64,000 nucleotides of DNA from Buxus sempervirens. Lineage: Eukaryota; Streptophyta; Magnoliopsida; Buxales; Buxaceae. Positions 23,590-35,640 of the stretch are shown one piece after another. Every line of letters starts with the position of its first letter. Position 1 is the stretch's first letter. The notes under the pieces are model-generated. The model worked only from the letters and a program-made list of their open reading frames with translations, made no database searches and was not told the origin of the DNA. Location: NCBI GenBank assembly GCA_947561395.2, contig OX387188.1:7114150-7178149 (forward strand), in the 5' to 3' direction. The translations under genes and the position numbers were made by a program.

Positions 23590-25640
23590 GCAAAAGAACC
23601 TTTAGATCCGGAAATATTTGTTGATTATGGCCAATAAGATCATTTTCCATATGATCCAGGTTCAGAAAACATCTTTACAAATAATGAAGATGTTAAACCC
23701 TCGACTAGTAAACCAACTAGTAGAGATTTTGAGCCAAGTCCTTATTCTAGAAGAGATGATCTGAACAAACAGACCATAGCTCAAAACGGGGCCTACCTTG
23801 ATCTATTGAATATACCATTCAAGGATCAAGAAAAGGTAATAGATGAGTGGGCACAATCCCTGTCCATTCTAATTACCAATTATAAAGGTCTATGGATTAA
23901 AGAAAAGTTCTTAGACTATATTGCTGCAACACTTCAAGAAGATGTTTTGCAGTGGTTAAAACAGTGGGAAAAAACCAAAGGAGGTAAAAAACAAAAACAT
24001 GCTTTACTAAGTTCATTTATAAATTTTTGAAGAAATTTTGAATGAATTTGTAAAAATAATTAAAGAAAATTAATGTGACTATGTAGGAGAACCACTCTTG
24101 CAACAAGATGCAAACTGTGTATTAAGTAAATTAGAATTATGTAATATATGTCAATTTGAAGATTATGTCAAGCTATTCAAAAAAATATTATTTCAGGTTA
24201 AGCCCACCTGCAAATACATGTTGGCTTAAATATCTCACTTTGGTGGGAACTGGCTTATGATGATGATGATGATGGATAATTTAGGATTTAGAATAAATTT
24301 TGTTCTAAGACTTATTTTTGGCAGACATATTGAAGTCAAGGCTAAAAAGCAGGTAAAAAAAAAAACCCCAAATTAGCCAGACAAAATATGGTCAACAATG
24401 TTGTGATAAAATTCTAAAAGAGAATTGGAAAATAGGTTGTAATCTTTTGGAAAAAGAAAAAGCAATTTTCTAAGAAAAGAAAATATATTAGGAAAAGAAA
24501 ATTTTCTAACAATAAGAAATCTCATTGCGGACGTTATATTTGTAATGAAGGTCATATTGCACTTCAATGTCCTAAAAAAGGAAAAAGTGCACAAAAAATG
24601 ATTAAGATGCTTAAAGAACAAGATCTTGAAATTTTATATGGTAAAGAAATTACAGATATAGAAGATATTATCTGTGAATTGTCTTCCGATAATGAATCAA
24701 CAGAAGTGGAACAAGAATATATCTTTATAAATGATGTACAAGAAATTACATTAGAATAAATGAGTACTTTAAGAATAGGAGATGTAATAGAAGAAGAAAT
24801 TTCCTTTATGGATCAACAATTAGAAGAATTGTCAAAAAGACAAGAAATAAAGAAAAATGAAATCTTTAAAATACCAAAATTCAACTTCTTCTCAGCAGAG
24901 TTTTTGAACAATTTAGTGGTAACACAACTGCTAAATTATCCTCTGAAGGGAAAGTGGATATTCCTCTACTTGACAAACAAAAAGTTGTCAGATGAAAACA
25001 GAAATATCTAGAAATCAGATACAATATAGAATTCAAATCAGAATTAATGCCTTATTTAGACAAGGAATTGATACTCCAATATTAATAATGGTCTTAGACA
25101 AAAGATTTAGAGACCCAATAAAAAGCTTTAATTGGAGGAGTTCGATCAAATTTGTAACTAGAATTATTTGGTTTAATGTCAAACCAAATTAGAAGATACA
25201 GTTAGGATTAAGATCAAAACACGTGGAGCCGACATGAAATTGGATTCACATGACTTAGCAATTCAATGGAAATCAAATCCATGAATTAACTAGGTTCACA
25301 AAAACCTCTACTAAAGGTTTAGACAAAACCTTTGTAGAAATATTTGAATCCAGACAATTTGATATAGAGATCCGACCAAGATTGATTAAATGGACTATAG
25401 AAATACCAAAACAATGGTTATTATCGGAATTTACAGAAGATCCTGTAAATGATTAAACTGATGTGGTAGAAATCCAAGCATTAGGAAAAAATTTATATAG
25501 AAAAGATAAAAAACAACCAAGAACAGTTTGGCAATCTAGTCAAAATGATGAATGAAAAAATTTTGCAAGAAAAAGTTTTGGTAATCCTAAAACTAGTCTT
25601 GAAAAAGGAGAAAGTAGTAATGATCCTTAACTGCTTGTAA
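23590..25640 (+). mobile_element. Endogenous caulimovirid-like fossil, broken
   Basis: Fossil of a plant pararetrovirus (Caulimoviridae-like), plus strand, about 2 kb. The left part (about 23,800-24,030) resembles the coat-protein region. A basic Lys/Arg-rich tract followed by a zinc-knuckle run lies near 24,460-24,600, as in caulimovirid coat proteins. A later stretch (about 24,760-25,560) may be movement-protein-like, which is less certain. No protease, reverse transcriptase or RNase H part is present. The fossil is incomplete and has many breaks, so it is old. A SINE-like scrap is inserted in it. The genus cannot be set from this fragment. Confidence 0.55.
24195..24275 (-). repeat. SINE-like fragment inside the caulimovirid fossil
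   Basis: Read on the minus strand, the (ATC)n run followed by ATAAGCCAGTTCCCACCA matches the plus-strand scrap at 3,921-3,948 with about two differences in 28 bases. It interrupts the fossil, so it inserted later. It is too short and lacks the ends needed for a firm family call. Confidence 0.4.
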
Positions 25641-25644
25641 GACA

Positions 25645-26890
25645 TGAGTTTTGTGGTCTGTTATAGTTTTTTTGTTACTGATTTTGATAAAAACATGTCT
25701 TCCTTTTGAATTTGTGATCTTATATGATTCATTCTGTTCATTTAATAGTTTAATGATAGTAATAGCAGATGAATTTGTGAATTAAGATTAAGAAATATTT
25801 TTTTAAAATAAATGCTTAGTTCAATAATAATTGTGTTTACGAAATTGATTTTATTAAAATATTGGAAGTATAGGAGTCTTATGTTATTAGATAGGTTAAG
25901 AATTAAAATTATATATTGAAAAGTCTATAAAATATGTCTTTCGGCTGTAATCCACCTCAAGTCCATAAACAGTGCTAAATATTTGGTGGCAGTTGAAAAA
26001 TATTACCAGTTAAATGGTAGAGAGAACTTTCGTCAACGGTTCTAGCAATGGTCTAGGGTGTTGAAATAAATATATAGTGGCCGATCTTTTGTACTTTTAC
26101 CATCAGTTAGAAACTCTGGTAAGACATGTACTCGTGAATGAAGCCCTTGCTGATAAAATATTTAATATTATTGGCTCTCATGTAATTAGTAGTGATTTGG
26201 TGCTCCATTTTATTGTATAATATATATAGCATATACATCCATAAATAGAGTTAATACAACTAAAATGGATACTAACAAGTCCAAAAGTAAGTTCTCCTTA
26301 TAATAGAGTTGTATAAATGTAAAAACAACAAAACCAAAATTACACTTCATATACTTGGTCTTAAGTCAACTTATTCTGAAGTATCTTCTTTCCTAATGAT
26401 TCTCCATTTCTAGACAGGATATTACACATCTCTTTATTGTTTCAGTACATGTTAGTTGGCATTGCATTATTGTAGCTGATTTGCCTTCTGATTGATGAAA
26501 ATTTTACAGCTTCTGCCATGTAGATCTGTTCTATGATTTGTTAGATATCTTGAGGGAGTATACTGATAGCATTGGTTGGAGAAATTTATAACCTCTCTAT
26601 AGATAGACACATTATAACAAGTTGCGATGAGCAATATATAAAACTCATTCACAACATATATATCTTCCATAACAGTGTTAATCTTTCACAAATTAGAATG
26701 CATGAAAGTATACACTAATTGACATAAATTTTTTTCTATGTGGTGTCTAAATGAATGAGAATCATAAACCCACCCACCAAACAAATCATAAGCACAAATG
26801 TGTACAATATTAAATGTGATCCAATAAATGCTTAATGTACAAAAATCTTTAATATCTATAGATACATAAAAATATTCCTTGTTGCTTAGC
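25645..26890. other. AT-rich intergenic DNA, nothing recognised
   Basis: No open frame of note, no inverted or direct terminal repeat, and no RNA gene was recognised between the caulimovirid fossil and the possible transcript end near 26,900. Confidence 0.5.
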
Positions 26891-26900
26891 AGGAGCACAC

Positions 26901-27320
26901 TTTATTGAAGTGAGAAATATAACACCACACACAAGTCTACAACAGAGCCAACATTTTCGAAGAAAATTTGCAAAGCCATGCATTGAAATGACCTCAGAAA
27001 GCTCCTCCCTCTAGGACTGTGAAAGCTTCATAAATACAAGAACAGGGCCTTCACACAGTTTGATCATGTTGGCCACAAAGAGGAAGCATGTACCACCCAG
27101 TTTTCAAATCTTTTCGAAAGACACAAGACAACAGAGAAAGAACAGCTTTGTCCCACCAGTGAGCAAAACAATGAACACAGCATAAATAAAGAAGCTGTAG
27201 TGAGTATTCAGCAGGAGCCCCAAACCACGAAAGGAGATAAAGAGGATGGCTGTGCATACTGTATTTATATAGAATATTGTTATAAACTATTTTGCTTGGT
27301 ATTAGAAAGTACCATGACAT
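26901..27320 (-). other. Unidentified open stretch with possible poly(A) signal
   Basis: A minus-strand frame at 27,320-27,051 (89 codons, with YLLSWFGAPAEYSLQLLYLC, HCFAHWWDKAVLSLLSC and GWYMLPLCGQHD) is Cys/Trp/Leu-rich and not recognised. About 145 bases downstream on the same strand is an AATAAA hexamer (26,901-26,906), and base composition is more balanced than around it. It could be the last exon of an unknown gene, the 3' UTR of a lost gene, or chance. No upstream exon was found. A role is not proposed. Confidence 0.2.
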
Positions 27321-27518
27321 GAAATTTTCTGCTTAGAACTGCAAACTGTGAAAGCCATTGGAAACTCAGAATTTGTTCTGCCTGGTACTCTAAGCCCAGA
27401 TAAATCTATTTAGAGTTCGATCTCAAATTGGATACCATCATAATCATGAACAGCTTCACAACCATCATTATGTATGAATTTTCTGCTTAGAACTGCAAAC
27501 TAACTGTGAACGCCATTG
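27321..27518. repeat. Pair of 40-bp direct repeats
   Basis: GAAATTTTCTGCTTAGAACT and the bases following it (27,321-27,360) recur at 27,476-27,518 with a 4-base insertion and two substitutions. The copies are 155 bp apart. This is a local duplication of unknown origin. Confidence 0.6.
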
Positions 27519-27979
27519 TATGCATAATGAAGGTCTTTGAAAAATTCGTTTGGATGTAGATTTCTAGGCTGTGGGGCGTCAGAGGTAGAGTGCTTGAATA
27601 TTAAGATCTTGAGCACAGTTTCAAGTCTTCAGATCTTCAAGGTTTGGGTCTTCAGAACAATAGGGCTTCAATTTTTTAGATTTTAGAGATTCTGGTCGTC
27701 AAATCTCTTAGAAATAATCAAACAAACATTAATCCTATGCTAGGTCAATGATAGAATTTGAGTCATCACTATATAATTGGCTGGTCAAAAAGTCACATAG
27801 CAAAAAACAAAAGAATAATAATTATAATAAATAAATGAATATATAAAAGAAAAGAAATTTTTTTGCACTAGACCTGCCCTATTAGTGTCTCTAATGTGTG
27901 ATATCATTGGTGATATAGCTTTGGCAAACAATAAAATCTGTAATGGGAAAAAAAAGGAAGATAAAAGGCGTATTCAGCT

Positions 27980-28085
27980 ATGATGTTACATAATGAAGCA
28001 GCTGCTTAGTGATGGAGTTCGCTTTAAGTTTTGTTTTAAGGACAAGTTGGTTGATCCTTTGACTAAAGGAATTGCTGAAAACTAA
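27980..28085 (+). mobile_element. Ty1/copia RNase H scrap, fossil
   Basis: The stretch near 28,040-28,083 reads as the conserved C-terminal end of copia RNase H (a KDKLVDPLTKG-like run). The preceding bases match the same region less well. No LTR or other copia part is visible nearby. It is a broken, old fragment of a copia element. Confidence 0.55.
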
Positions 28086-28208
28086 GTCATGATACAATAA
28101 AGGCAATTAAGTAATGATACATTAAGGGCTATGGGATTGTAATGGCAATCAAAACTAGGTGAATGAAGATACAAGGAAAATAGGTCCAATGGTAAGAATA
28201 AGTTAGTA

Positions 28209-28681
28209 AGGCATTGTTTGGTGTTCATTTTGGGAACTTCATTCCACAGGGCTTGGAATGAGTTCCAAGGGTTAAAATGAGTTAGACAGCTATTTGATTC
28301 CATTTGGGGGATGATTTTTTCCCAAATGAGTTTTAAAAGATACACTACAATCTAAAATCACCCCAACACCCATTTTTGGATTTTTAAAATGAGCTTTGCA
28401 GAAGTATGGTAGCATACTTGTAATGTCTATAAATTCAGAAGGATATATATGAAACATATTTTTAAAGATTCCTTTTATTACAAGTACAAACTTGTTATTT
28501 TTGAAAATTTCTTTTTAAGTTTAAACAATGGCAAACTTGTAATATTTACAAGTTCTACAAAAATCAATTGTCTTTCACCAAACATCAAACCTAACATTTC
28601 TTCAACTTCTTGCAAACTCATTTGGGAAATGAGTTCCATGGAAACTCATTCTCAATTCGGAATGGAAGTCAAACGAGGCCT
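28209..28681. mobile_element. MITE with hAT-like termini
   Basis: The left end AGGCATTGTTTGGTGTTCAT and the right end (other strand) AGGCCTCGTTTGACTTCCAT are imperfect inverted repeats. Inverted similarity continues through GGAATGAGTT- and CCCAAATGAG-type blocks. A GGC-x-x-GTTTGG start is common in plant hAT MITEs. No transposase is present and the flanking 8-bp repeat is not clear, so the superfamily is tentative. Confidence 0.5.
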
Positions 28682-28689
28682 AAATAGTT

Positions 28690-29560
28690 CAGAAAGCGAT
28701 ATCAACTATATTCTTACAAGTCATACATTACTCCAGGTTGAGTTTAAAGACTACTAACGAATCCACGAATTACATAAACAATATATTTAATTGCTGTTGC
28801 ATAATGTATTCTCCTGTATGAATGTCAAGTAGAGCCACTTTGTTGAGAATAAATATGATTTTTGAAAGCATTCATGAATATCCAAGCAGGAGAAACGCTG
28901 TTGTGGTAGAAGCATGTACCTCATAATATTAGCTTAGTTTAGACTCAAGAGGTCTACTGCAAGGGATTTATTTCAGCTCACCTCTTTAGACCTTCTCTGT
29001 ATATTTGAAGAATTGATTCAAGTCTAGGAGATATGACGCACGTGATGGTCACGTGTTCACATTTTTGACATGTCATCCTCCAAATGCCTGAATATGGAAA
29101 ACTTTGCTCCCTCTGATACACAAGATCCCATTGATTCCAAAAAGCATAGTAAATGTAACCAGAAAACAAAAATATTTTTCCATTGTAATCTTCCTTATTA
29201 AATGTTGATTTTAAAAATGCTCTTAGATTCCACTCCAAACTCATTTGTCTGATTTTATATCAATCTTATCCCTTCACTTATTTGATGCCTCTTTGTAAAC
29301 TAATTTTTTTATTAAAAAGGAACGGGTAGAAAGGGAAGAAGTACCCGTACCACTAATAAAGCCAACACTAACTGGATTTTTTTATACAAACCAACACTAA
29401 ATAAGTATCAAAACGGTCGTTATTTTAATCATATGCTTGACCCATTCGCCGCCGCTTAATACAGAGGCAAGTCTTAAAACCCTATTCTGTTACAATTCGA
29501 GTCAAATGACATCCCACCTTCACCCAAAAAGTATATAAATAAAATAAAATAAACAAAAGA
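28690..29560. other. Intergenic DNA, nothing recognised
   Basis: AT-rich, with no supported coding region or element end. The minus-strand frame around 29.0-29.2 kb has no recognisable domain. Confidence 0.5.
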
Positions 29561-29562
29561 AT

Positions 29563-29911
29563 AAGAGTCACTTTTTGCCGCTATTTATAGAAACAGTACG
29601 GCAAAAAACTTAATTTTAAAAAAGTCACTTTTCAAGAAAAAAACTCAACTTCAAAGTTACTCTACCATAGCTACGTGTGATACGCTCACTTAGGATACAA
29701 GCGCATTGTATGTGGGATACTAACGCATCTTACATGGGACACGAGAGCATCATACGTGCGATCATACTAGCGCATCTTACTTTTTAAATATTTTTTTTGA
29801 AATGTAGTTCAAAATTATTTTTTTAAAGTAACATTTTACTGGAAATAAGATTTTTAATGGATTGTTTTATATAAATACAGGCCAAAAGGTGACCTTATTC
29901 ATAATTTTCTG
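29563..29911. repeat. Diverged MITE-like copy with internal tandem units
   Basis: The right end, read on the other strand, opens GAAAATTATGAATAAGG and continues with TTTATATAAAACAATCCA. This resembles the terminus of the inverted-repeat element at 30,305. The left end has a degraded counterpart (AGTCACTTTTTGCCG). Inside, at about 29,675-29,785, four or five 22-25 bp units repeat around GCGCAT-CTTACATGGGA. It is an older relative of the next element. Confidence 0.4.
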
Positions 29912-30304
29912 CACGAAAGTATAGGGAGTTTCTACACCCAAGGCTTGGTTGCTGCTACCTCCTTCAAATTTATTTAGTTAATTCAATTGGGTTTGAGTCG
30001 CTTGATGCTATAGTAAAAGCCTTGGATGTTGCATAGTCTTATACCTTGTTTTTTTTAGAGTAATGTTGCGTAAGAATACGAGTTCAAGTTCAAACATGAT
30101 TTAATTAGGGGGCTGCACGAGTTATGCACGTAGAAAACGTGGGCCCACTTAGATAAAGAGCCTGAGGTAGTTACAATATGTTTAAAATAGTGGGGGATTG
30201 TTTTATTTGGGAAGGACAATGTTTGAAAAAAAAACAAAGGAGGCAAGAATTTGGAGGTAATATTCCCCCTCTTCTCTTTACATATAACATCCTTAAAATT
30301 TATT

Positions 30305-30723
30305 GGGAAAATTATGAAAAAGTGTTACTTTTTAAAAATATTTATAAAAACAATCCACTAAGATGCTGAATTATAGAAAAGGGCCACTTTTTGTCGATAA
30401 TTATAAAAAGTTTCATCGAAATTAAATTACAGGATCACTTTTAAAACATAATTAAATTATGAGATCACTTTTAAAAAATAATTAAATTACAGGATCACTT
30501 TTAATTTTAAAATAATTAAATTAAATCACGGGATCACTTTTAATTCTAAAATAATTAAGTTTGAGGTCATAACAAGATGACACTATTTTTTAATTATTTT
30601 TTATAAGTGACCCTTTAGGTCAATTATTTTTTAAAAGTGGCTCTTTTTTTTTGCAATTCGGCATGTTAGTGGACTGTTTTTTATAAATATTTTTTAAAAA
30701 TAACCCTTTTTCATAATTTTCCC
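30305..30723. mobile_element. MITE with about 90-bp inverted repeats
   Basis: The left arm opens GGGAAAATTATGAAAAAGTG; the right arm read on the other strand opens GGGAAAATTATGAAAAAGGG. They match for about 90 bases, through AAAACAATCCACTAA and CGAATT/TGAATT blocks. Flanks AATTTATT (30,297-30,304) and AATTTAGT (30,724-30,731) agree in 7 of 8 positions, so an 8-bp target duplication is likely. The middle (30,410-30,560) holds four units of GGATCACTTTTAA separated by AATTAAATTA. There is no coding capacity. It is Mutator-like or hAT-like. Confidence 0.7.
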
Positions 30724-31040
30724 AATTTAGTGAAGAGTTTGAGTCACCTGATATCATGATAAAGGCCATAAAAGCCCTGTCAATTGAGAAAGTAGGTTCA
30801 AGTTAGAACATAATTTTTTTCACAAAACTATGAGAAGTTATTCGTATTGCATATCAACTCCCATGAGGATCTTACTATAGGGATGACAATGGGTTTTGTA
30901 AACTTGAATCTGCCACTTTAAGGGTTTAGCTAATACCAAACTCTAACCCACCACTATCCGGTTGGTAATGAAGTGGGTTGGGGGTTAACCCGTTTTTTTA
31001 TTATAAAAAATACGAAAAAATGTCTCTAAATATAATTTAT

Positions 31041-31318
31041 AGAACACCAATCCTACCAAAAGCTTAAGCTAATAGTAGGGGTGAACTTTATATATTTAAT
31101 TACATTCCTAACACTCTTCCTCATGTGTGGGCTAGACTCAAACCCATTTTAGGGAGGCCCTACATGTAGAATATTTTTTAACGGGTGGAGTGGAGGTTTT
31201 GAACTCAGGATCTCGATGTTAGCATAAGGCTTTGAAACCATAGAGAACATCAATCTTACCAAAAGTTTAAGCTAATGGTAGGGGGTGAATTTTGTATATT
31301 TAATTATATTCCTAACAC
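31041..31318. repeat. Direct repeats of about 75 bp around a 130-bp core
   Basis: CCTACCAAAAGCTTAAGCTA and what follows (31,041-31,115) recur as CTTACCAAAAGTTTAAGCTA at 31,243-31,318, both ending ATATTCCTAACAC-like. The core contains GAACTCAGGATCTCGATGTT. I recall this sequence type as common in plant intergenic DNA, often close to tRNA-derived or LTR-like repeats, but I cannot name the family. Confidence 0.45.
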
Positions 31319-33515
31319 TATCGATAGTAATATATTTATTCATTAAATATATATTTTTATATATAATATTTATTAAAATAATATTTTAAATATATAAAAA
31401 ATATTTAGTAGACTAATGCCAGTTTCGGTTTGGGGTAAAATCTTAACCTGCCCCTAACCCGATTTTGCAATACCAAATCCTAACCATTACGGCAGATTAC
31501 CCATTTAACTTGCCCCATTGCCATCCCTACCTTGCTTTTGACGAGTCTTGCACTAATTATGGTTCTAATATGAAGTGTCTTTTTACACAAAATATTAAAA
31601 ATTAACTAGATCTATTATCCATGCTCCCATTACATATAACCATCTTACTTCAGTAAGACTTACACCAGGTCATGATCCTCTCAATTCAACTCAAAAAATT
31701 TGATCACGTGCCTCTAATTGCATAAGGTCTCGCTAAAAAAACAAATCGATTGAAGTGCATTGAAGAATTTAAAACTGGTAATATAAGACAAAATTAGTAA
31801 TGCTCAAGGAGCTAGAACTTCATCAGTAAATGTTCAATTAGGTAAGTTATGTTCTTTTGGATTTTAGATAATGCCACTTAAAGGGTCCAATTGATTTTTG
31901 GGGCTATGTTTTGGTTGTATTTTTGTTTCGAATACAACCAAAACTAAAGGATCCCAGAATATCACATGCACATGGATTTAGTTTAAGATGAAAAGCGCCA
32001 TTCTAAATATCCAACTTTATCTCATCACTTATTGAGATGGCATAGTCAAGTTCATTCCTTTTAATTGACCACCACCAACTACAAGATGCAGATAACTGGC
32101 TAGCCATCAATTCATTTTTCTTTTTCTTTTTCTCCTTCTCTATCCCTCTCATGAAAACTCTTCTACATTTCCTTATAGTTGGCCCTTTTGCTCCACTTAT
32201 CATCTCTCTCCCCACTACATATTGTTGCCATTTCTTACACAACAACATAAAATACATTATCTCTTACACAACAACATAAAATACATTATCTGCTTCAAAT
32301 CTTTCATTTTGATCTCAAGGCCCCTATCTATAATATTAAATATTGCTTGCATAATAATTGCTGTAACATCCTTTTGCATTTCTTACATATAATTTTCTTG
32401 TACTTTTTTTGCTAGAATTTCAAAACAAATAATGGTAGTTCAAGAAAACTCATATAGATACAACAAATTAACCAAAAAAAAATATGAATCAAGAGTATAT
32501 TGTATCAATTCATAGCTATTGCTTATGTGGAAAGGAGATTTCATTTGAATCAAGAGTATAGTCTTTAGAATGGATTAAAATAGTCTGTTGTTCCTGCTAC
32601 ACAAGACGAGGGATCATCTCACAGAATTGTTTTTCAATAAAAAAAAAAAAAGCGTTTTCACAATTTTCAATGTAAAAAAACCCTAACTGTGAGATGTTGC
32701 ACGTGAAAGAATCTCATTCACGCAGCATCATCTACTGTAGGAGAAAGCAAATAGATGATTTCATCTCTGAATTGGATTGGTGGTTTCTATTCAAATCAAG
32801 AAGTTCTTTTCCGTAGACTATTTTACATTAGGTACAAAAGTTAGAGCCTTAGGGCCACAACCCATCTTTTCCCATTATTGTATTTAAAAGTATACAGATT
32901 GCAATTGAAATATGAATTATCAATTGCATACACCAGCAACCACTAACCTACTCTAATTGTTGTCTGTATGTGAAATAAGTATATGAATGAAGCAAAAAAT
33001 AGTAAAAAGAGATGCAATCAAGTACCCTTTTTTGATTCTTGTTGAGCAACTTTTAAGGATTTACAAAGCCTAATATGCCTAAGTCATCATGGAACCCTAG
33101 ATTCTCAAGGCATTAACAAGTAGTCTATTATTGGACATTTAATAAGAGTGATCAGCTAATCTCTTTCTTGTGCCCTTCTTTTATCTATTTCTAAAGCACA
33201 GACCTAAGGTGTCAGAGTGTAGAGGAGGATTAGAAAAACCCTAGATTCTCAAGGCATTAATAAGTAGATTATTATTGCAGTACAATTTTTTTTTTGGTAG
33301 GGAACCAATTCCACTAGCTACTGTTCTGTTTTGGTGGGGTTACGAAGATGATGAAATAACAATAGAAAGAAGCCTGAATCCTTCAAATGAGCATGTTGTC
33401 TGGCTGGTCTAAGGGGTGAAGATATGTGGATGACAACCTCAAAGGCCAAATTAGTAATTATTTTGCTCTCAGTCCCAAGAAATCAACTTTATGACAATAT
33501 AAATGAAGGAAGCTT
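31319..33515. other. AT-rich intergenic DNA with short repeats
   Basis: No gene is supported. A 40-bp direct repeat (CCCTAGATTCTCAAGGCATT at about 33,100 and 33,238) and a 20-bp tandem (ACACAACAACATAAAATACA near 32,235-32,285) are visible. A weak inverted repeat near 32,685-32,735 resembles the hairpin at 34,088. Confidence 0.5.
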
Positions 33516-33519
33516 GCAG

Positions 33520-33588
33520 AAAGATCAAGAACCGTTTTTTTTTTTTTTACTTATCAAAAAAAAAAAAAAAAAAGATCAAGACCCGTTT
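33520..33588 (-). mobile_element. Minute L1 tail insertion with target repeats
   Basis: AAAGATCAAGAACCGTTT (33,520-33,537) recurs as AAAGATCAAGACCCGTTT (33,571-33,588), 17 of 18 bases. Between them are only a T-run, ACTTATC and an A-run. The TTACTTATC or GATAAGTAA motif beside a homopolymer is the same 3' end seen on the larger L1s here. A second A-run plus a partial repeat (ATATCAAGACCC) follows at 33,591-33,621. I read these as extreme 5'-truncated L1 insertions. Confidence 0.45.
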
Positions 33589-33621
33589 ACAAAAAAAAAA
33601 AAAAAAGAAATATCAAGACCC

Positions 33622-34087
33622 ACTAGTGAAAGGCTGAACAGGTCCTATTTATAAAAATATTTATTGAAAAAAGATAATAATTGAATGATTTTTAACCACT
33701 TAATTTGCATGGATATTTTAATTAATGTTTCTAATAATATTTTATTCTCTTAATTCTTAAAGAATTTAGTGAAACAAAAAAAAATAAAAGAAAAAAAATA
33801 AAAATTTAAACGGCTAATATAGAAAGAAAGAAAAGATATCCTCTATTTTTTTTAAGAAAAAAAGAGAAAAAATAGAAAGTAAACGAAAAGAAGGCGGCCA
33901 AGGGGGACCCACCATTTACTTCCACTAACAACACTATGAGGTGTATGGTGGCTTGAAATCGTCTACTACCATTAATTGCAACTATCATTGTTGCTTCATT
34001 CAGATGTTGACACATGTACGTAACATCCGATGGTTGCAACTTTTTCCTCTTTTAAAAATATTAAAAAAAGTTTTTGATAAAAAAGCC
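33622..34087. other. Intergenic DNA, nothing recognised
   Basis: AT-rich DNA with A-runs and no open frame, repeat border or RNA gene that I can support. Confidence 0.5.
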
Positions 34088-34126
34088 CAACCGTGAGATG
34101 CTATACATGGCAGCATCTCACGGTTG
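34088..34126. repeat. Perfect 15-bp hairpin
   Basis: CAACCGTGAGATGCT (34,088-34,102), a 9-nt loop, then AGCATCTCACGGTTG (34,112-34,126): a perfect 15-bp inverted repeat. A diverged relative (CTGTGAGATGTTG ... CAGCATCATC) lies near 32,688. Either a tiny foldback element or a folded RNA could explain it. No flanking duplication was found. Confidence 0.7.
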
Positions 34127-35149
34127 CTGCATGATTAGCAGCAATAAGTGGCGGTAGACGATATCATTCCGGTTGTGACACATTAGAAGGTTAGCTTCAC
34201 TAGGGCATGAGGCTAGTCCAGAGATCCAGATTGAAAATAAATAATTGAAATTGGCCCCACTGAAACATTCAATCTGATTTGATTGAGTTTGATATTTTGA
34301 GGTAAGGGTCCTACCAATTTCAGACCCTTAACAGTTCCTTCAAGTGGGTCCTATCAAGCTGTAGTGCCCCGAATTTGGATATATCCTTCATGAATAATCT
34401 AAACATGAAGTGCTAGCTCTCTGGCCCAGAGCAACTAATATCCAGACATGAATTCAAAAATAATTTTAAACATAAGAATTTTATCACATTGGAGTACGCT
34501 ATCAAATTCAAATTACATTAATATTCTTCAAATAATTGTAGAAACATGATCAACTAAATCATAACCAAATAATGATAAGTCTGGATAAGAAAATGTCAAC
34601 TAACACTCATCAACTCACTAGACAAAATAATAATCCTTAAATCAAAATAATATCCTGCTGATAATAACTGGAATGAAACCTACTATAACTCATCTACTAA
34701 AAATAAAACTCCTACAACAGACAAGAGTAATCATCCTAATGCTTAGCCCTTGAATGATTTACTCCATTAGTTACGTCCTCTTCAACAAGATCTGAAAACA
34801 AAACATTAAAAACACGGGCTAAGATATAAAAATCCCAGTAAGTAGCAACATGCATGAATAAAATAGTCTCATGTTGCTATCATAAAAATACAATTCATGA
34901 GGTATACAATTTCAACAATAGTCTAACTAATCACAATCCAAAGCAGTAAACATTTAACAAGTATTTACTAAAACAAATCATTAATCTATTCATGAGAATC
35001 AAATCAAATACACGGTGTGACTTCACAGGATTCGTGAAATACAATCACTTTGTAAAGGTAATCCTAGTCCCAATCTCCACCTCGCAGCTTATGTGCAAAG
35101 CCGACTTACTCTGAGTTTCGGACATCGACTTATTGTGTAAGAACCCAAT

Positions 35150-35640
35150 CCCCTCATGGAATAAGTTGGTGAGTACAATCCCGTCAAAGAACAACGCTGC
35201 AACATATCCAATAATAATACCTCACCCTCATGGTGGAAGCCAATCACTGCAGTACATTCCCTCATAGAAGGCCTCTCCATCATGGAGGGAACGTATAAAT
35301 GGAAACTAAGCTTAAGCCAAACAAAGATAGTCATACTTCACTACCTAGCTACAACTATGAATCCATAAAGAGCTAAGCCCGCTAGACACAGTAATCAAAA
35401 CCATATATCAATATAGTTTTATAGTGGTCCTCATGACCAAGCATAGTATTGTAGTGCCTTCATGGCTAAAATTCTGAAATCATGGCCCTCATGGTGAAGT
35501 CAATAATCATAGCCCTCATAGCAAAATCATTCCCTCATGGAGATAAGTTTATAATTACTGCCCTCATGGCAATGATACTCTGTCATGAAGAACAAATAGA
35601 TAATAAATAAAACCACCTCCCTCATGGAGAAAATCAATTT
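35150..35640 (-). repeat. Irregular CCCTCATGG array in the outer LTR
   Basis: The motif CCCTCATGG(A/C) or close variants (CTCATGG, CCTTCATGG) recurs more than ten times at irregular 25-60 bp spacing. It lies within the putative LTR intron, upstream of its acceptor. The other chromovirus LTRs here have a different repeat at the same place. Confidence 0.6.
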
